Notes: generated by a model from the sequence alone, not told the origin. 64,000 nucleotides of DNA from Amarobacillus sp046328225 (GCA_046328225.1 JAXLWZ010000017.1:1-64000); one strand, 5' to 3'; positions 24,049 through 33,569 are shown, numbered from the stretch's first letter. A program made the numbers and translations.

Positions 24049-25344
24049 TCAGCGCCGCACCCGCGCCGACGCCTCCGAAATCCCCAGCAGCATGCCTACG
24101 AGCAGGAAGTTCACCACCAGGCTCGACCCGCCGTAGCTGACGAACGGCAGCGTCACGCCCGTCGTCGGGATCATCCGCAGGTTCCCCGCGATGATCACCG
24201 CCGCCTGGATGCCGATGAGCAACGCGATCGCGCTCGCCAGCAGCCGCCCGTAGGCGTTCGGCGCCTCCAGTGCCACCTGCAACCCCGCCACCAACAGCAC
24301 GAGGTACAGCATCGCCACGCCCACTGCCCCGGCCAGGCCCAGCTCCTCCGCGATGGCCGTATAGATGTAGTCCGTCTGCGCCGCCGGCACCACGTCCGGC
24401 TCGCCGAGCCCGAGGCCTTCGCCCGTTACGCCCCCGGCCTGGATCGCGTAGATGCTCTGCACCGTCTGGTAGCCCGCGCCGTCTGCCTGTTCGTAGGGCG
24501 AAAGCCACACATCGATGCGCGTGTGCGCGTGGTCGAACGCGAGATACCCGAACACCCCCGTGCACGCCAGCAGCGCCAGCCCGCCCGCGACGAACCACAT
24601 CCGCCCCGTCGCGACATACAGCACCGCCACGGTCAGCAGCAGCAGGATGGCGATCGTCCCCAGGTCCTTCAGCAGCGCCAGCGCACCCATCGCCGCCACC
24701 AGCGTCAGCAGCAGCGGCACCAGGTACGGCAGCGCCGAATACGTTCGCCCGCCGAATTTCATCCGCGGCAGCGAAAGCACCGCACCCTCGTCCGCCAGGT
24801 ACCCGGCGAGGAACACGATCACGAACAGCTTGATGATCTCGGTCGTCTGGATCGTCTGCCCGCCGACGGTCACCCAGAGGCGCGCGCCGCCGCGCGTTTC
24901 GCCCAGGAAGCCCGTCGCCACGAGCAGCAGCACGGCTACCACCGCCGCCGTGTACTTCCACCGCCGCAGCAGCTCATACCGTCGCGATGCCAGCGCCGCG
25001 CCCGCCATCAGCGCCACGCCCACCACCGTCCAGTTCGCCTGCGCCTGCGCCGAAGGGGGCGAAAGCCGCGTCACGAAAGCGAGGCCCACCGCCGTCAGCA
25101 TCAGCGCCGCCGCATAGGGCACGGCCGCCGCCCGCGGTGCAACCACGCGAAGTGCAAGGTGTCCGAGACCCGCAACAAACAGGAATTGCGTTAGGATCCT
25201 TCCAGAGCCCGTGGGAAAGTCGAACCCCGCGGCCTCCAGCGCACGCCACGCAAGCGCGAGGAACCCGGCGCTCAGGAGCACCAGCAACGCCTCCGCGTTG
25301 CGCCTCCCGGACACCGCACCCGCGGCCACCTGCGAAAGAGCCAC
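24049..25344 (-). CDS. rodA: FtsW/RodA/SpoVE family glycosyltransferase
   Basis: 431-aa polytopic membrane protein (about 10-12 helices) of the SEDS family, which polymerises lipid II into glycan strands with a partner class B PBP, here presumably PbpA. Family motifs: G-A-R-L-W near the first large loop, the conserved K-D-L-G-T loop, and G-E-G-L-G-L-G then the C-terminal T-G-V-T-L-P-F-V-S-Y-G-G-S-S. It lies on the opposite strand inside the pbpA-fha-pknB cluster. The GTG at 25344 is only 6 bp from the divergent pknB start; other in-frame GTGs lie 5 and 10 codons further in. Confidence 0.88.
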   Translation of the reverse strand: MALSQVAAGAVSGRRNAEALLVLLSAGFLALAWRALEAAGFDFPTGSGRILTQFLFVAGLGHLALRVVAPRAAAVPYAAALMLTAVGLAFVTRLSPPSAQAQANWTVVGVALMAGAALASRRYELLRRWKYTAAVVAVLLLVATGFLGETRGGARLWVTVGGQTIQTTEIIKLFVIVFLAGYLADEGAVLSLPRMKFGGRTYSALPYLVPLLLTLVAAMGALALLKDLGTIAILLLLTVAVLYVATGRMWFVAGGLALLACTGVFGYLAFDHAHTRIDVWLSPYEQADGAGYQTVQSIYAIQAGGVTGEGLGLGEPDVVPAAQTDYIYTAIAEELGLAGAVGVAMLYLVLLVAGLQVALEAPNAYGRLLASAIALLIGIQAAVIIAGNLRMIPTTGVTLPFVSYGGSSLVVNFLLVGMLLGISEASARVRR

Positions 25345-25350
25345 TACCGC

Positions 25351-26685
25351 TTGGAACCCGCGACCATCATCGACTCACGATACCGCCTCGAACGCCTCCT
25401 CGGCACCGGAGGCATGGCCGAGGTCTGGCTCGCCGAGGACCGCCGCCTCTCCCGCTGGGTCGCCCTCAAGATCCTCCGCAACGAAGACCCCGAGCTCGCC
25501 TCCGGCCTCGCCCGCGAAGCGCGTCTCGTCGCCCGCCTGCAGCACCCCAACATCGTCGCTGTCCACGACGCCGGCGAACACGAAGGCCTCCCCTACCTCG
25601 TGATGGAGTACGTCCACGGGCACTCCCTGCGCGGCCTTCTCGAAGCGCGCGGCCGCCTCAGCGAAGCCGAAGCCCTCCGCTACGGGCTCCAGGCCGCCGC
25701 CGCCCTCGAATACGCCCACGCCGCCGGCGTCATCCACTGCGACATCAAGCCCGAAAACCTCATGGTCGATGAACAGGGCACCGCCAAGCTCACCGACTTC
25801 GGCGTCTCCCTCACCGTGAACCGCACGATGACGCCCGACCAGGCGCGCGACATCCTCGGCACCCTCGCCTACCTCGCCCCCGAAGTCATCCAGGGCGCGC
25901 CTCCCGACCCGCGCTCCGATGTCTACTCGCTCGCGCTCACCCTGTACGAGCTCGTCGCCGGGCGCGTCCCGTTCGAAGGCGCCACGCCCGCCGCCATCGC
26001 CGGACAGCGCCTCGCGCGGCCCGCGCCCCCGCTGCGCACGCTCGCGCCCGATGCCTCGCCCGCCCTCGAATCCGCGCTTGCCCGCGCGCTGTCGCTCAAT
26101 CCCGATGGCCGCTGGCCCACCGTCGCCGATTTCGCCGCCGCGCTTCGCGGTTCGAACCAGCGAACGGCGCCCGTCGCGGCGATCCCCCCCGTCGGCCGGC
26201 CGGCGCCGAGGCCCCAGCCATCGCGCCACTCGACCGCGCGCGTGCAGCGCCAGGCCGCGGCCGTCCCTCCTCCGCCCGCGAACACGGGAGGAGGCAGCGG
26301 CGCCGTCACGGCCGCGATCTTCGCGGGCGTGATCCTGCTCGCCGCCGGCGCCGGCATCGCCGCCGCGCTCTTCCTCTCACACGGCGACGACAACGGCGGC
26401 ACGCCCTCGCCGACGCCCCTGCCGTCGCTCACCGCCCCCGCATCGACGCCGGCCACGACGCCTACGCGAGGCCCCGGCGCCACCAACACCCCGGAGCCCA
26501 CGCAAACGGCCACGCCCTCACCCTCGGCCACGCCCGCGACGACGGTCACCGCGACGCCAACCCGCACCCCGACCCAGCCGGCGGCCACGCCCACGCGCAC
26601 GAACACCCCGCCCGCGTCCTCCCCCACGGCGGCGACGGCCACCCCCGGCGGCGGCCCCCAGCCAACGGCCACTCCCCGCCCGTGA
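25351..26685 (+). CDS. pknB: PknB-like Ser/Thr protein kinase, no PASTA domains
   Basis: 444-aa transmembrane eukaryotic-type kinase. The kinase domain (about 10-268) has G19-T-G-G-M-A-E-V, V-A-L-K40, the alpha-C E56, catalytic loop H129-C130-D131-I-K-P-E-N, D149-F-G and A-P-E. The HRD arginine is Cys, as in non-RD kinases. A Pro-rich juxtamembrane part precedes a membrane helix (about 319-343), and the outside part (344-444) is a Thr/Pro/Ser stalk without PASTA repeats. TTG start: no ATG or GTG lies upstream in frame. It probably phosphorylates targets read by FhaA/FhaB. Confidence 0.88.
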   Translation: MEPATIIDSRYRLERLLGTGGMAEVWLAEDRRLSRWVALKILRNEDPELASGLAREARLVARLQHPNIVAVHDAGEHEGLPYLVMEYVHGHSLRGLLEARGRLSEAEALRYGLQAAAALEYAHAAGVIHCDIKPENLMVDEQGTAKLTDFGVSLTVNRTMTPDQARDILGTLAYLAPEVIQGAPPDPRSDVYSLALTLYELVAGRVPFEGATPAAIAGQRLARPAPPLRTLAPDASPALESALARALSLNPDGRWPTVADFAAALRGSNQRTAPVAAIPPVGRPAPRPQPSRHSTARVQRQAAAVPPPPANTGGGSGAVTAAIFAGVILLAAGAGIAAALFLSHGDDNGGTPSPTPLPSLTAPASTPATTPTRGPGATNTPEPTQTATPSPSATPATTVTATPTRTPTQPAATPTRTNTPPASSPTAATATPGGGPQPTATPRP

Positions 26686-26757
26686 TGGGGTAGCGCGCGT
26701 AGTTCGCTGCCTGGCTGTGCCGTAGCATCGGCCTCATCCCCTCCCGTGGAGCGTCCC

Positions 26758-28653
26758 GTGCCCGAGCAGCGCATGTATGGCCTCTGGAGCAGCCCCATCA
26801 CGCCGCGGTCCCTCGCCGCCTCCATGCGCCTCTCCGAACCGCACTGGGATACCGATGGCCGCACCCTCGGCTGGATCGAAGGCCGTTCCGACCGCGGCGT
26901 CATCGTCGTCCAGGAAGATGGCGGCGCCCCCCGCGACCTCACCCCCGGCGACCTCTCCGTGCGCGCCTTCGTCGGCTATGGCGGCGGCGATTTCACCCTC
27001 GCCCACGGCGCCGCCTACTTCGTCGCCCAGCACGACCAGCGCATCTACCGGCAGGAGCTCGCGGGCGGTTCGCCCCGGCCCATCACCCCGGCCTTCGGCG
27101 CCGCCTCCACGCCGCGCGTCTCCCCCGACGGCCGCTGGCTCCTCTACGTGCACACCTACGAGGACGCCGACTCCCTCGCCGTCGTCGATACCGCCGGCCG
27201 GCACTGGCCCGCGAAACTCGCCACCGGCAGCGATTTCTACATGCAGCCGGCCTGGCACCCCGAAGGCGACCAGGTCGCCTGGATCGAATGGGACCACCCC
27301 AACATGCCCTGGGACGGCACGCGCCTGAAGCTCGCGCACCTCGCCTTCCCCGAAGGCGGCCTCCCCGTGGTCACCTCCGCCGCGACCGAGGCCGGCGGCC
27401 CCGACACCGCCATCTTCCAGCCCGAATTCACCCCCGACGGCGTCTCCCTCCTCTACGTCTCCGACCACTCCGGCTGGGGGCACGTCTACCGCCGCCACCT
27501 CGTGTCGGGCGAAGTGCGCGAACTCACCGAAGGCGATTCCGACTTCGGCGAGCCCGCCTGGAGCCAGGGCCAGTACCGCGTCGCCGCCCTCCCCGGCGGC
27601 GCCGCCATCGCCGTCCGCGGCAAGGACGCCTTCGACCACCTCACCCTCATCCACTCCACCGGCGATACCACCAACCTCGCCTCCCGCCACGCCGAATACA
27701 CCACCATCAGCTCGCCCGCCGCGTCACCCGATGGCACACGCGTCGCCTTCGTCGGCTCGGCCGGGCAGCAGCCACCGCGCATCGCCGTCATGGAGATGCA
27801 CCAGCGCCCGCCCACCGTCACCGTCGTCCGCCGCAGCGACCCCGAGATCACCCCCCGCGACGCCCTGAGCGCGCCGCGCCCCATCTCCTGGCCCTCGTTC
27901 GATGGCGAAACTGCCCACGGCCTGTACTACCCGCCCGCCAACGGCGCCTTCACCGCGAGCGGCGCGCCCCCGCTCGTCGTCATCGTCCACGGTGGCCCCA
28001 CGAGCCAGGTCCGCGCCGGCTGGGCGCAACAGACCCAGTTCCTCACCTCGCGCGGCTACGCCGTCCTGCAGCCGAACTACCGCGGCAGCACCGGCTACGG
28101 CCGCGACTACATGCTCAAGCTCCGCGAAAGCTGGGGCATCTACGATGTCGAGGATTCGAAGAGCGGCGCCGAATATCTCGTGCGCGAAGGCCTCGCCGAT
28201 GCCTCCCGCCTCGTCATCATGGGCGGCAGCGCCGGCGGCTTCACCGTGCTCCTCTCCCTCGTGCGCATCCCCGGCTTCTACACCGCCGGCGTGAGCATGT
28301 TCGGCGTCTCCAACCAGTTCACCCTCGCCGCCGATACCCACAAGTTCGAAGCCCGCTACCTCGATACCATGCTCGGCCCGCTCCCCGAGGCTGCCGCCGT
28401 CTATCGCGACCGCTCGCCCATCTTCTCCGCGAACCAGATCACCGACCCCGTCGCCCTCTTCCAGGGCGATATCGACCGCGTCGTCCCGCGCGAGCAGAGC
28501 GACAGCATCGCCGCCTCCCTCCGCGCCCGCGGCGTCCCGCACGAATACCACGTCTACGAAGGCGAAGGCCACGGCTGGCGCAAAGCCGAGACCATCGAGA
28601 AGTTCTACACCTCCCTCGAACGCTTCCTTCGACAGTACGTCCTCTTTGCGTAA
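26758..28653 (+). CDS. S9 family (prolyl-oligopeptidase-like) serine peptidase
   Basis: 631-aa two-domain peptidase: an N-terminal WD/TolB-like beta-propeller (about 1-370; repeats such as S-P-D-G-R-W-L-L-Y-V) and a C-terminal alpha/beta hydrolase domain. The Ser is in G-G-S491-A-G-G, the Asp in Q-G-D-I-D-R-V-V-P and the His in G-E-G-H-G-W. The oxyanion-region H-G-G-P-T is present. No signal peptide is seen, so it is cytoplasmic and close to dipeptidyl aminopeptidase/acylaminoacyl peptidases. I prefer the GTG at 26758, preceded by GGAG at 6 nt, over the GTG at 26746. TAGCAT at 26723-26728 may be the -10. Confidence 0.87.
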   Translation: MPEQRMYGLWSSPITPRSLAASMRLSEPHWDTDGRTLGWIEGRSDRGVIVVQEDGGAPRDLTPGDLSVRAFVGYGGGDFTLAHGAAYFVAQHDQRIYRQELAGGSPRPITPAFGAASTPRVSPDGRWLLYVHTYEDADSLAVVDTAGRHWPAKLATGSDFYMQPAWHPEGDQVAWIEWDHPNMPWDGTRLKLAHLAFPEGGLPVVTSAATEAGGPDTAIFQPEFTPDGVSLLYVSDHSGWGHVYRRHLVSGEVRELTEGDSDFGEPAWSQGQYRVAALPGGAAIAVRGKDAFDHLTLIHSTGDTTNLASRHAEYTTISSPAASPDGTRVAFVGSAGQQPPRIAVMEMHQRPPTVTVVRRSDPEITPRDALSAPRPISWPSFDGETAHGLYYPPANGAFTASGAPPLVVIVHGGPTSQVRAGWAQQTQFLTSRGYAVLQPNYRGSTGYGRDYMLKLRESWGIYDVEDSKSGAEYLVREGLADASRLVIMGGSAGGFTVLLSLVRIPGFYTAGVSMFGVSNQFTLAADTHKFEARYLDTMLGPLPEAAAVYRDRSPIFSANQITDPVALFQGDIDRVVPREQSDSIAASLRARGVPHEYHVYEGEGHGWRKAETIEKFYTSLERFLRQYVLFA

Positions 28654-28772
28654 ACCTTAGACGTGGGTGAGCAGCCCCACTGCCCGGGGTCGCGCGCGCC
28701 CGCAAAGTTAACCGCGGGACTCTCGCTCGCCACGCCGGGGCCGACCCTGGCGAAGGCGCCCGAAAGGTTTCG

Positions 28773-30110
28773 ATGTCGTCCGCCATCCTCCAGTCCGGCA
28801 CCCCGCCCGCCATCGCCGACTTTCTCGCCTCGCTCGTTCCCCCGCGCGCCGGCCGATGCACCGTGGTCGCCGCGCCGCTGCCGCCCGAACTGGTCGCGAG
28901 CCTGACCGAAGGCGGCCTCCCCGCCCTCCGGCGCGCCTCCGTCGTCTCCTGGGAGCATGCCGCCAGCGGCACCCGGCTGTTCGGCCTCGGTGTCGCCGCG
29001 CGCTGGCACGGCCCCCGCGAAGAGGGCATCGACGAAGCCCGTGCCGCCCTCGCCGCTATCACCTGCGAAGCGGCCGGCGATATCCATCCCGCCGCGCGCC
29101 CGCGTCTTTTCGGCGGCCTCGCCTTCGAACCCGCACCCGAACATCCCGACCCGGAGTGGGCGCCTTTCGGCGGCTGGCAGTTCATCCTTCCCCGCGTCAT
29201 CGTCGCGCAGCTGGCCGAAGGCGAATTCGCCGCCACCGCCTGCGTCGCCAGCGGCGCCGGCGGGCACGATCCGGCCCCGGCGGTTCCCGGCCACACCCGC
29301 GGGGGCCTCGATGCCATGGGCTGGCAGCGCGCCGTCGCCTCCGCCCGCCTCGAACTCGAATCCGGCGCCTACCGCAAGACCGTCCTCGCCCGCCAGAAGC
29401 GCGTCTCCGTCCCCGGCTTCACCCCCGAACCCACCGTGAGCGAACTCGCCGCCCGCTACCCCGGCTGCTTCGTCTGGCACTTCGATGTCCCAGGCGCCAC
29501 CTGGCTGGGCGCGAGCCCCGAACGGCTCGTCTCCACCCAGGGCGGCTGCGCCCGCGCCGATAGCCTGGCCGCCTCCTGCCGCCGCGGCGCCACCCCCGCC
29601 GAGGACGCCGTCCTCGCCGATGGCCTCCTCGCCGACCCCAAGGAGCGCCTCGAGCACGCCGTGGTCGTCGAAGCCATCACCAACGGCCTCCAGCCCTTCG
29701 CCGAGGCGATCGACTGCCCCCCCGGCCCGCGCATCATGAAGCTCGCGAACATCCAGCACCTGCACACGCCGATCACCGCCCGCCTCCGCCCCGGCGTCCA
29801 CGTGCTCGACCTCGTCGGCGCGATGCATCCCACCCCGGCCGTCGGCGGCTGGCCGCGCCAGCCCGCGCTCGATGCCATCCGCCGGCTCGAAAAGATGGAC
29901 CGCGGCTGGTATGCAGCCCCCTTCGGCTGGGTCGATTTCAGCGGCGAGGGCGAATTCGCCGTCGGCCTGCGCACCGCCCGCGTCGCCGGCGACGAAGCCA
30001 CCCTCTTCGCGGGCTGCGGCATCGTCGCCGACTCCGATCCCGAGCGCGAAGTCGCCGAGACCGAGCTCAAGTTCCGGCCCCTCGCCGAAGCCCTCCAGGC
30101 CGGCCGCTAG
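28773..30110 (+). CDS. menF: isochorismate synthase
   Basis: 445-aa chorismate-binding enzyme that isomerises chorismate to isochorismate, the entry step of menaquinone synthesis. The C-terminal chorismate-binding fold shows K-T-V-L-A-R near the start of the domain, then S-P-E-R-L-V, R-G-A-T, E-H-x-x-V-V-x-A-I, K-L-A-N-I-Q-H-L-x-T and H-P-T-P-A-V-G-G-W-P. The context (menD directly after, 1-nt overlap) fixes the role over anthranilate or salicylate synthases. AAAGG lies before the ATG. The 119-bp gap before it holds only a weak hairpin (about 28663-28680). Confidence 0.92.
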   Translation: MSSAILQSGTPPAIADFLASLVPPRAGRCTVVAAPLPPELVASLTEGGLPALRRASVVSWEHAASGTRLFGLGVAARWHGPREEGIDEARAALAAITCEAAGDIHPAARPRLFGGLAFEPAPEHPDPEWAPFGGWQFILPRVIVAQLAEGEFAATACVASGAGGHDPAPAVPGHTRGGLDAMGWQRAVASARLELESGAYRKTVLARQKRVSVPGFTPEPTVSELAARYPGCFVWHFDVPGATWLGASPERLVSTQGGCARADSLAASCRRGATPAEDAVLADGLLADPKERLEHAVVVEAITNGLQPFAEAIDCPPGPRIMKLANIQHLHTPITARLRPGVHVLDLVGAMHPTPAVGGWPRQPALDAIRRLEKMDRGWYAAPFGWVDFSGEGEFAVGLRTARVAGDEATLFAGCGIVADSDPEREVAETELKFRPLAEALQAGR

Positions 30111-31861
30111 TGGATATCGCCGCCGCCAACACCGCCGCCGCGCGCGCCCTCGTCGCGGGCCTCGCCGCCGCCGGCGTGACCGACTGCGCTATCTCCCCCG
30201 GCTCGCGCTCGACACCCCTCACCGTCGCCTTCGCCGAGCAGACCGCCGTCCGGCCCTGGCTCCACCTCGATGAACGCTCCGGCGCCTTCTTCGCCCTCGG
30301 GCTGGCGCGCGCCACGGGGCGGCCCGTCGCCCTCGTCTGCACCTCCGGCACGGCCGCCGCGAACTTCTTCCCCGCCATCGTCGAAGCCAACCTCAGCCGC
30401 GTCCCGCTCGTCGTCCTCACCGCCGACCGGCCGCCAGCCCTGCGCGACCGCGGCGCCGCCCAGACCATCGACCAGCTCCGCCTCTACGGCACGCACGTGC
30501 GCATGGCGCTCGACCTGCCGCTCCCCCTCGGCCTCGGCGGCGAACCGGCCCAGTTCCGCATGCACGCCGCGCGCGCCGCCGGGATGGCGATGGGCCCGCT
30601 CCCCGGCCCGGTGCACCTCAACGTCCCCTTCGATGAGCCGCTCATCGCCGCGCCGGCCCTGCACCCGCCGGCCGATGCGCTCCCGAACCGCGGCAACACC
30701 ATCGGCCTCACCGCGAGCGTGCCCGCCCAGGCCGAGGTCGCCCTCGCCGCCGAGCGCCTCGCCGGCGTGCGACGTCCCATCGTCGTCGCCGGCCCCGAGA
30801 CCGGTGGCCTACCCGCCGACGACATCGCCTTCCTCGCCCGCCGCCTGGGCGCGCCCATTTTCGCCGACGGTCTCTCCGGGCTCCGCACCGGCCCCCACGA
30901 CCGCGCCCTCGTGCTCGATTCCTTCGACCCCATCGTCCGCGACCCGCGCATCGCCGACGTCCGCGCCGACGCCGTCATCCATTTCGGTGGCTCGCCCACG
31001 TCGAAGGCCCTCAACGGCATGCTCGCCGGGCTGCGCGGCGTGCCCTACGTCCTCGTCGACCGTCCCGGCGGCTATCGCGACCCGAACCTCGCCGCCGATA
31101 CCCTCCTCGCGGGCGAACCCGCCGCCGTCGCCCGCATCCTCGCCGACATGCTCGAATGGGAATCCAGCACCGACCAGGGCTGGGTGGAGGGCTGGGTCGC
31201 CTCCGACGCCATGGCCCGCGAACAGCTCCAGCGCCACATCGCCGCCTTCGACGAGCCCTTCGAGGGCCGCGTCTTCACCGAGCTCCAGGACCTGCTCCCC
31301 GCCGGCGCCACCATCGTCGCGGGCAACTCCATGCCCGTCCGTGACCTCGATTCCTTCGTCGTCGCCGCCGAAAAGCCGCTGCACCTCGTCGCCAACCGCG
31401 GCGCGAACGGCATCGATGGCGTCGTCTCCTCGGCGCTCGGCGCGGCCGCCGCCCGCCGCGGCCCCGTCGTCCTCGTCATCGGCGATATCTCCCTCTACCA
31501 CGACATGAACGGCCTCCGGGCGGCCAAACGCCACAACCTCGACCTCACCGTCGTCCTCGTGAACAACAACGGCGGCGGCATCTTCAACTACCTCCCGCAG
31601 GCCTCCCACCCCACCCTCTTCGAGGAGTGGTTCGCGACGCCCACCGGCCTCGATTTCGCCCACACCGCCGCGCTCTACGGCGCGAAGCACACCCTCGCCC
31701 GCGACTGGGACACCTTCCGCGTGGCCGTCGCGAACGGGCTCGGCGGTGGCTTCCACATGGTCGAACTCCCCACCGACCGTGCCCGCAACGTCGCCATGCA
31801 CCAGCAGGCGTGGAAGGCCGCGGCCGATGCCGCCTTCGCCGTGGAGGTAGCCCCCGCATGA
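30110..31861 (+). CDS. menD: SEPHCHC synthase (MenD)
   Basis: 583-aa thiamine-diphosphate enzyme joining 2-oxoglutarate-derived succinic semialdehyde to isochorismate. Family motifs: S-P-G-S-R-S-T-P-L-T, T-S-G-T-A-A-A-N-F, T-A-D-R-P-P-A-L-R-D, G-A-A-Q-T-I-D-Q, G-N-S-M-P-V-R-D-L-D, and the ThDP/Mg site G-D-I-S-x-x-H-D ... N-N-N-G-G-G-I-F. The length is normal. GTG start sharing one base with the menF stop; the menH ATG overlaps its own stop. Confidence 0.95.
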   Translation: MDIAAANTAAARALVAGLAAAGVTDCAISPGSRSTPLTVAFAEQTAVRPWLHLDERSGAFFALGLARATGRPVALVCTSGTAAANFFPAIVEANLSRVPLVVLTADRPPALRDRGAAQTIDQLRLYGTHVRMALDLPLPLGLGGEPAQFRMHAARAAGMAMGPLPGPVHLNVPFDEPLIAAPALHPPADALPNRGNTIGLTASVPAQAEVALAAERLAGVRRPIVVAGPETGGLPADDIAFLARRLGAPIFADGLSGLRTGPHDRALVLDSFDPIVRDPRIADVRADAVIHFGGSPTSKALNGMLAGLRGVPYVLVDRPGGYRDPNLAADTLLAGEPAAVARILADMLEWESSTDQGWVEGWVASDAMAREQLQRHIAAFDEPFEGRVFTELQDLLPAGATIVAGNSMPVRDLDSFVVAAEKPLHLVANRGANGIDGVVSSALGAAAARRGPVVLVIGDISLYHDMNGLRAAKRHNLDLTVVLVNNNGGGIFNYLPQASHPTLFEEWFATPTGLDFAHTAALYGAKHTLARDWDTFRVAVANGLGGGFHMVELPTDRARNVAMHQQAWKAAADAAFAVEVAPA

Positions 31862-32694
31862 CGCGCGTCGCCCTCGAACCCGGGTTTGGCCTCAATGTCG
31901 AAGTCGCCGGCGACGGCCCCGCGCTCGTGCTCCTTCACGGTTTCACCGGTTCCGCCCGCTCCTGGGGCGAATTCGGCGACCTGCTCGCCGCCCAGTTCAC
32001 CACCGTCGCCGTCGATATCGTCGGCCACGGCCAATCCGATGCCCCCGCGGACCTCGAGCATTACCGCATGGAGCGCGCCATCGAGGACATCGTCACCGCC
32101 GTCGAGCGCCTCGGATTCGCGCGCCCCCACTGGCTCGGCTACTCCATGGGCGGCCGCACCGCGCTCCAGCTCGCCCACGCCTACCCCGCGAACGTCCGCT
32201 CGCTGACCACCATCGGCGCCTCCCCCGGCATCGATTGCGTCGAGGACCGCGTCGCCCGCGTCTCCTCCGATGAGGTGCTCGCCCGCAACATCGAACGCGA
32301 CGGCGTCGAACCGTTTATCGATTACTGGGAGGCGATCCCGCTCTTCGCCAGCCAGCGCGCCCTGCCCGAAGCCGCGCGCGCTCGCATCCGCGAAGGCCGG
32401 CTACGCAACAGCGTCACCGGGCTCGCGAACAGCCTCCGCGGCATGGGCGCCGGCGCCCAGTCCGCCCTCCACGAACAGCTCGTGACCATGACCATGCCGT
32501 CGCTCATCATGGCCGGAGCCCTCGACACCAAATACGTCGAAACCGGCACCATGCTCGCCGGCACCATGCCCAACGCCCGCTTCGAAGCCATCCCCGGCGC
32601 CGGGCACGCCGCCCAGACCGAACGCCCGGCCGAAACCGCCGCGCCCGTCATCGCCTTCCTGCAATCCCTCGAACTGGAGTCCCCCAATGGCTGA
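31858..32694 (+). CDS. menH: SHCHC synthase (MenH), alpha/beta hydrolase
   Basis: 278-aa alpha/beta hydrolase that eliminates pyruvate from SEPHCHC. The Ser is in G-Y-S-M-G-G-R, the family's L-H-G-F-T-G-S and D-I-V-G-H-G-Q-S-D motifs are present, and the His is in G-A-G-H-A-A. The assignment rests on MenH-like motifs and its place between menD and menB; ATGA overlap with menD and 8-nt overlap with menB imply coupled translation. Confidence 0.9.
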   Translation: MTRVALEPGFGLNVEVAGDGPALVLLHGFTGSARSWGEFGDLLAAQFTTVAVDIVGHGQSDAPADLEHYRMERAIEDIVTAVERLGFARPHWLGYSMGGRTALQLAHAYPANVRSLTTIGASPGIDCVEDRVARVSSDEVLARNIERDGVEPFIDYWEAIPLFASQRALPEAARARIREGRLRNSVTGLANSLRGMGAGAQSALHEQLVTMTMPSLIMAGALDTKYVETGTMLAGTMPNARFEAIPGAGHAAQTERPAETAAPVIAFLQSLELESPNG

Positions 32695-33523
32695 TGCCCC
32701 CGTCACCTGGCAGACCGTCGTCGAATACGAAGAGATCCTCTTCCAGAAGACCGAGGGCATCGCCCGCATCTCCATCAACCGCCCCGAAGTGCACAACGCC
32801 TTCACCCCGAAGACGGTCTTCGAGCTCATCGATGCTTTCGCCCGCGCCCGCGAGGACCCGGAAGTCGGCGTCATCCTCTTCACCGGCGAGGGCGGCCGCG
32901 CCTTCTGCTCCGGCGGCGACCAGCGCGTCCGCGGCCACGGCGGCTACGTCGGCGATGACAACGTCGCCCGCCTCAACGTCACCGACCTCCACAAGCTCAT
33001 CCGCTCCATCCCCAAGCCCGTCATCGCCCTGGTCCCCGGTTATGCCATCGGCGGCGGCCAGGTCCTGCACGTCATCTGCGACCTCTCCATCGCCGCGGAT
33101 AACGCCCGCTTCGGCCAGACCGGGCCCCGCGTCGGCAGCTTCGATGGCGGCTTCGGCGCCGTCCAGCTCGCCCGCCTCGTCGGCCAGCGCAAAGCCCGCG
33201 AAATCTGGTTCCTCTGCCGCCAGTACAACGCCCAGGAAGCCCTCCAGATGGGCCTCGTCAACACCGTCGTCCCCCTCGACCAGCTCGAGGCCGAAGGCGT
33301 GAAGTGGGCGCGCGAAATCCTCCAGCTCAGCCCCATCGCCCTCCGCATGATCAAGACCTCGTTCAACGCCGAACTCGATGGCATGTCCGGCCTCACCGAG
33401 CTCGCCCACAACGCCAACATGCTCTTCTACATGGTCGATGAAGCGAAGCACGGCCGGGACGCCTTCCTCGAAAAGCGCCAGCCCGAGTTCGCCGACCCCA
33501 AGAAGTTCCCTCGCCGCGGCTGA
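32687..33523 (+). CDS. menB: 1,4-dihydroxy-2-naphthoyl-CoA synthase
   Basis: 278-aa crotonase-fold enzyme that closes the second ring of the naphthoquinone. MenB signatures C-S-G-G-D-Q-R-V-R-G and G-Y-A-I-G-G-G-x-V-L-H, then F-G-Q-T-G-P-R-V-G-S-F-D-G-G are clear. The position usually His after G-G-G is Gln here. The C-terminal segment D-E-A-K-H-G-R-D-A-F-L-E-K-R is also typical. GGAG lies 6 nt before the ATG, inside menH. Confidence 0.95.
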   Translation: MADAPVTWQTVVEYEEILFQKTEGIARISINRPEVHNAFTPKTVFELIDAFARAREDPEVGVILFTGEGGRAFCSGGDQRVRGHGGYVGDDNVARLNVTDLHKLIRSIPKPVIALVPGYAIGGGQVLHVICDLSIAADNARFGQTGPRVGSFDGGFGAVQLARLVGQRKAREIWFLCRQYNAQEALQMGLVNTVVPLDQLEAEGVKWAREILQLSPIALRMIKTSFNAELDGMSGLTELAHNANMLFYMVDEAKHGRDAFLEKRQPEFADPKKFPRRG

Positions 33524-33569
33524 TCCCGCATCATCCCTTCTCGATGAAACCGCGGCCCGGCTCCCGGCG

